Translations under genes and position numbers: made by a program
Origin: Candidatus Bathyarchaeota archaeon
GTDB taxonomy: Archaea > Thermoproteota > Bathyarchaeia > RBG-16-48-13 > JAGMEO01
Direction: 5' to 3'
Length of the DNA stretch: 7,850 bases
NCBI GenBank assembly: GCA_030602965.1
Contig: JAUVYS010000054.1
Coordinates: forward strand, 1 to 7,850
Shown here: in pieces, positions 5,373-7,850 of the stretch
Position numbering within the stretch: position 1 is the first letter of the stretch
How the letters are laid out: the number at the start of each line of letters is the position of its first letter
The notes under the pieces: model-generated
Told to the model about the DNA's origin: nothing
Databases searched by the model: none
Seen by the model: only the letters and a program-made list of their open reading frames with translations

Positions 5373-6212
5373 TTATCGTTCAAGCCCCTGGATGAGATTA
5401 TGCAGATCCAAGGCCACGTTTTCACCCATGTAGCCACCTTCCAACACTCCAAAAACTTCTTTTCCTAGATTTCTGATTTTTTCACCAATCTTTCTATAAC
5501 AATCTGAAGTTAAACCTAAGGAAGCTATGTCTCCTTGATGAGCATCAAACCCAGCTGATATTCCTATCATTTCGATTGATTTCCAATTAATTCTTTTAAA
5601 AGCTGAATCTAAGGTTTTTAGATAGGTTTGATCTCCTGTCCCATATGGTAATGGGAAGTTTAGGCAATTCTTCTCTGATATAAGCCCGGTTCCAGGGTAT
5701 TGTGGGCTTTGGTGAAGAGAGATAAATGTGACTTTTGGGTCTCCTATGAAGATTTCTTGAGTTCCGTTTCCATGATGACCGTCTATGTCCAGAATGAGTG
5801 TGGGCTCCTCAAGACTCTTAACAGCCACAGCTATGTTATTGAAATAACAGAACCCCAGACTTGATGCACCCAAGGCTCTTCCAGCCTTGCCTGCATGATG
5901 GCCCGGAGGCCGGAGCAAGGAGAAGCCTCCTATTTCAGCAGCCTTCATCGCTCCTCCAGCTGAGAGGCTCGCATACTCGTAGATGTTCTTAGCTCCAGGA
6001 GTATCACCGTCGAAAAAACCGCCTTTTTCAACCCGCCTAACCCAATCTCTCGTATGAACTCGTAAAAGATCTTCCTGAAACGTAACTCTTGGCTCTGTGA
6101 ACTCATACCCAAACTCTAAAAGAATTTCATTAGCTTCTCTGACCCGTTCGGGACTTTCCACATGCCCAAAATAGGAATACTCAAGACATTTTTCAGAAAA
6201 TACAATTTCCAT
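5373..6212 (-). CDS. Histone deacetylase / acetylpolyamine amidohydrolase family protein
   Basis: The 279-residue protein is a compact member of the arginase/deacetylase-fold family (PF00850), which removes acetyl groups from lysine side chains or polyamines with a zinc ion. Visible catalytic elements are the HVESPERV substrate loop (17-24), RPPGHHAG with the histidine pair H105-H106, LDIDGHHGNGTQ with zinc ligands D144 and H146, GISAGFDAH with zinc ligand D223, and LEGGY with the transition-state tyrosine Y261. All key residues are present, so it should be active. At 279 residues it is somewhat shorter than many bacterial members. In archaea candidate substrates are acetylated chromatin proteins such as Alba, or acetylpolyamines. 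I start at ATG 6212 because GGGTGG lies seven bases upstream; the GTG at 6224 falls inside that ribosome site. It is transcribed alone, towards the radical SAM gene. Confidence 0.92.
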   Translation of the reverse strand: MEIVFSEKCLEYSYFGHVESPERVREANEILLEFGYEFTEPRVTFQEDLLRVHTRDWVRRVEKGGFFDGDTPGAKNIYEYASLSAGGAMKAAEIGGFSLLRPPGHHAGKAGRALGASSLGFCYFNNIAVAVKSLEEPTLILDIDGHHGNGTQEIFIGDPKVTFISLHQSPQYPGTGLISEKNCLNFPLPYGTGDQTYLKTLDSAFKRINWKSIEMIGISAGFDAHQGDIASLGLTSDCYRKIGEKIRNLGKEVFGVLEGGYMGENVALDLHNLIQGLER

Positions 6213-6280
6213 CTGTAAGACCACCCTTGAAATGTATTTGAAGTTTCAACAGCTTTCACATTGTTTTCGATTGAGTTGAA

Positions 6281-6300
6281 AGTTATAAGCTTTAATATTG
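6281..6300. promoter_or_regulatory. AT-rich divergent promoter region
   Basis: AGTTATAAGC and TTTAATATTG lie between the deacetylase gene (minus) and the secreted-protein fragment (plus). TTATAA (6283-6288) could serve as the minus-strand TATA box. TTTAATAT is placed about 30 bases before the expected plus-strand start at 6324. The repeat TAAGCTT occurs twice (6286-6292 and 6303-6309). Assignment of the boxes is by eye. Confidence 0.35.
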
Positions 6301-6309
6301 ACTAAGCTT

Positions 6310-6323
6310 CTGTTATTTAACAG
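6310..6323. promoter_or_regulatory. Inverted repeat abutting the ATA codon of the secreted-protein fragment
   Basis: CTGTTA-TT-TAACAG has exact 6-bp arms and a 2-bp centre, and ends directly before codon ATA at 6324. Its position between TATA-like sequence and coding start resembles the palindromes at 1616 and 3972, though the sequences differ. It may be an operator; at this length chance is also possible. Confidence 0.3.
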
Positions 6324-6599
6324 ATAAAAAAGAGAAAAAACAAGTTCTTTACGTATCTATTGTTGTCAACAATCTTTCTAGGCTTTACATTACAAACTCT
6401 AACAACACTACCAATCGTGTATGGATCAGTAGGAACAATCTACTCCAAATATACTGAGAGCCCTCCTTCTTTAAATGGTGCTATAGGATCAAGTGAATGG
6501 GAAGATGCAAATGTCTACATGAATGTTGGTAATGAAGGTAAATATGATGTGTTTTTGATGCATGGTGACAATTATTTCTATGTTGGCACTACATTGTAA
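6324..6599 (+). pseudogene. Secreted carbohydrate-binding/DOMON-like protein, truncated N-terminal fragment
   Basis: From 6324 the plus frame reads (ATA)KKRKNKFFTYLLLSTIFLG and on through a hydrophobic core to IVYGSVG, a good Sec signal peptide with a basic n-region. The mature part, YSKYTESPPSLNGAIGSSEW followed by EDANVYMN and DNYFYVGTTL, resembles the first third of CBM9/DOMON-like domains of archaeal surface proteins, where a DG-I---EW-DA strand leads to a YLYVG strand. It then stops at TAA 6597-6599, after about 91 codons, where at least 100 more would be expected. The best start is ATA instead of ATG, and TAA precedes it by one codon. The first normal start, TTG 6360, would lose the basic n-region. 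I therefore read it as a broken gene, but use of ATA or TTG to make a short exported protein cannot be excluded. Confidence 0.55.
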
Positions 6600-6674
6600 C
6601 ATTGATTCAATTCATAATTATGGCCTTTATCATTTTTCTCTCGGTGAAAGGAACTAAAAGGGTTTGGATAGAAT

Positions 6675-6679
6675 AAAAA
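6675..6679 (-). terminator. T-run downstream of the Nramp-like gene
   Basis: On the minus strand CTTTTTATTC lies about 16 bases past the stop of the membrane transporter gene. This five-T run is a plausible archaeal terminator; there is no hairpin. Confidence 0.3.
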
Positions 6680-6695
6680 GATTTTAAAGTGAAGT

Positions 6696-7850
6696 TTACT
6701 TTGGTATCGCTCCGTAAATAAAAACAGAGTAAAAAAGTGAGCCAAGATAGAAAATTGCACCAAAAGCCAGTATTATAGTTGACAAACGTGTCATACTGAA
6801 TTTCTTCGGCATCATTTTATTGTTGACATATAATAAGAGCAGACAGTAACTACCCATTATAATAGGAGAAAGAAAAGAGAGAACATTGAGCATAAATACT
6901 GGACCTTTTGCTGAACCTATAAAAGTCATAAAAATTCCAATCAATGTCACAGCAAGAATCCACAGGTAATACCATCTACGCATACTCCACTTTCTTGCTT
7001 TCTTAAAGAGTAGAAGTGTCATGTCTGCTTGTGCTCGTGCAAAAGCATCAAAGATTCCGAGGCTCATTTTCCATCCAATGAAGAACATTACGATGAACCA
7101 AAGAGGATATAAAGTTGGACTTATAACTGTGAAGGCTGACGCTATGGCTTGTATCGCATTTACAGTCTTGCCTTCTTTAATAGCTTCTAATGCTAATGGA
7201 GTCATCTCTACAGCAGCCATGCTCAAAACTGTGAAAAAGAGGGTAATGAAGAATGTTAAAACACCTAGACTTATTATCGCATCATAAACGTTTAATTTTC
7301 TCCAACGTTTCCACTTGAAGATTTCCAGCTTATTCTTCCAATTGAAGGTGAAACCAAGTTTTCTCCACTTCTCTTCTTTTCCAAAGATTAACCCAGTTAT
7401 CTTGGGCATGTAGGCTGCCATTCCAATATTTTCTTCTCTCACCCATAAAGTATACCACATCTGTTGCATCCCTGATGGACCCATAAACGCCATGGCTCCT
7501 ATTATTAATGGAAACCAAGTTTGAGAGAACATAAGTGGTGTAGTCCATCCAAAAGCTACAGTACCAGATAGGGCGTCTACCCAATTCTCAGGGGTACCAA
7601 CAATCACAGCAACACCTAAAGACACTGTGATCATTATTGAAATTGCAATCAGAAGAAGATTCTTAACAGTTTTGTATACTTGATGAGGGCTGAGGATTAA
7701 AACCAAGGCAATTGACAGTATGCTTGTGACAGCAATGGTAACCCAATCTAGATCAGTTAGTAAAGATAATGCTGAAGCACCAATAACAACATGACCAGGC
7801 CAAATATACACTGTAATTGCTATGGTGTAAAAGAAAAATGCTATTCCACG
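6696..7850 (-). CDS. Nramp-like polytopic membrane transporter, N-terminus beyond right edge
   Basis: The minus frame is open from the window edge to the stop at 6696, giving 384 residues with no start visible. The GTG at 7811 is internal, because the 13 codons before it (RGIAFFFYTIAIT) continue the same membrane helix. About nine or ten hydrophobic helices are seen. The segment FMGPSGMQQMWYTLWVREEN followed by GMAAYMPKITG (about residues 122-153) resembles the TM6 region of distant Nramp-family divalent-metal transporters, in which a Met/Pro in the broken helix helps bind the metal. A cytosolic loop rich in Trp, Lys and Arg follows (about 156-188), then SLGIFDAFARAQADMTLL. The DPGN motif of TM1 would lie outside the window, so the assignment is by resemblance. 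Another APC-fold transporter is possible. Substrate probably Mn2+, Fe2+ or another cation, inferred from family only. Confidence 0.65.
   Translation of the reverse strand, partial: RGIAFFFYTIAITVYIWPGHVVIGASALSLLTDLDWVTIAVTSILSIALVLILSPHQVYKTVKNLLLIAISIMITVSLGVAVIVGTPENWVDALSGTVAFGWTTPLMFSQTWFPLIIGAMAFMGPSGMQQMWYTLWVREENIGMAAYMPKITGLIFGKEEKWRKLGFTFNWKNKLEIFKWKRWRKLNVYDAIISLGVLTFFITLFFTVLSMAAVEMTPLALEAIKEGKTVNAIQAIASAFTVISPTLYPLWFIVMFFIGWKMSLGIFDAFARAQADMTLLLFKKARKWSMRRWYYLWILAVTLIGIFMTFIGSAKGPVFMLNVLSFLSPIIMGSYCLLLLYVNNKMMPKKFSMTRLSTIILAFGAIFYLGSLFYSVFIYGAIPK

Noticed and set aside
4142..6599. The two surface-protein relics as halves of a single interrupted gene
   Set aside because: On the plus strand the C-terminal relic comes before the N-terminal fragment, so a simple insertion into one gene does not fit. 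Rearrangement or two different genes would be needed.
1..7850. CRISPR array, insertion sequence, tRNA or rRNA genes, attachment sites
   Set aside because: No regularly spaced repeats, no transposase-like frame or paired terminal repeats, and no tRNA arm patterns were seen on either strand.

Overview
The window reads as a piece of an archaeal chromosome, most likely from an uncultivated lineage of the Bathyarchaeia type, although I cannot fix the taxon from sequence alone. The reasons are archaeal protein families (DUF166, Mth938-like, DUF438-hemerythrin-PAS, TatD-linked radical SAM), BRE/TATA-like promoters, several starts that look leaderless, GTG/TTG starts, AT-rich intergenic DNA, and a decayed C-terminus resembling the PGF-CTERM signal of archaeal S-layer/surface proteins.

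Layout, left to right. Positions 1-332 (-) are the N-terminal part of a DUF166 protein that runs off the left edge. It is preceded on the same strand by a 407-residue DUF438/hemerythrin/PAS protein (364-1587), and the two look like one transcription unit with a palindrome over its promoter. Next, also on (-), come an ISOC1-like isochorismatase-family hydrolase (2764-3318) followed by an EamA drug/metabolite-type transporter (1856-2731), 32 bases apart and probably cotranscribed. A 112-residue Mth938-domain protein (3529-3867, -) is divergent from a 49-residue zinc-ribbon protein (3992-4141, +), which is too short for routine gene callers. A perfect 16-bp palindrome lies between the zinc-ribbon TATA box and its start.

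The stretch 4142-4396 is not an intact gene but carries an in-frame relic of a PGF-CTERM-type C-terminus. It is followed by a small membrane protein with a strong Shine-Dalgarno site (4441-4722) and, 22 bases later, a complete TatD-associated radical SAM protein (4745-5359). This converges with a class II-like histone deacetylase/acetylpolyamine amidohydrolase (5373-6212, -) only 13 bases away. Positions 6324-6599 (+) hold the first ~90 codons of a secreted carbohydrate-binding/DOMON-like protein with a signal peptide. It lacks a normal start codon in the best position and stops early. The right edge is a polytopic membrane protein resembling a divergent Nramp metal transporter (6696-7850, -), whose N-terminus lies outside the window.

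Most genes are small housekeeping or accessory proteins rather than one pathway. Themes that can be supported are iron/oxygen or redox sensing (hemerythrin-PAS), metal transport (Nramp-like), Fe-S radical chemistry, and two independent relics of exported surface proteins. I did not find a CRISPR array, an insertion sequence, an RNA gene or a recognisable defence island. The least explained items are the palindromes placed between TATA box and start, the small-membrane-protein/radical-SAM pair, and the surface-protein relics.
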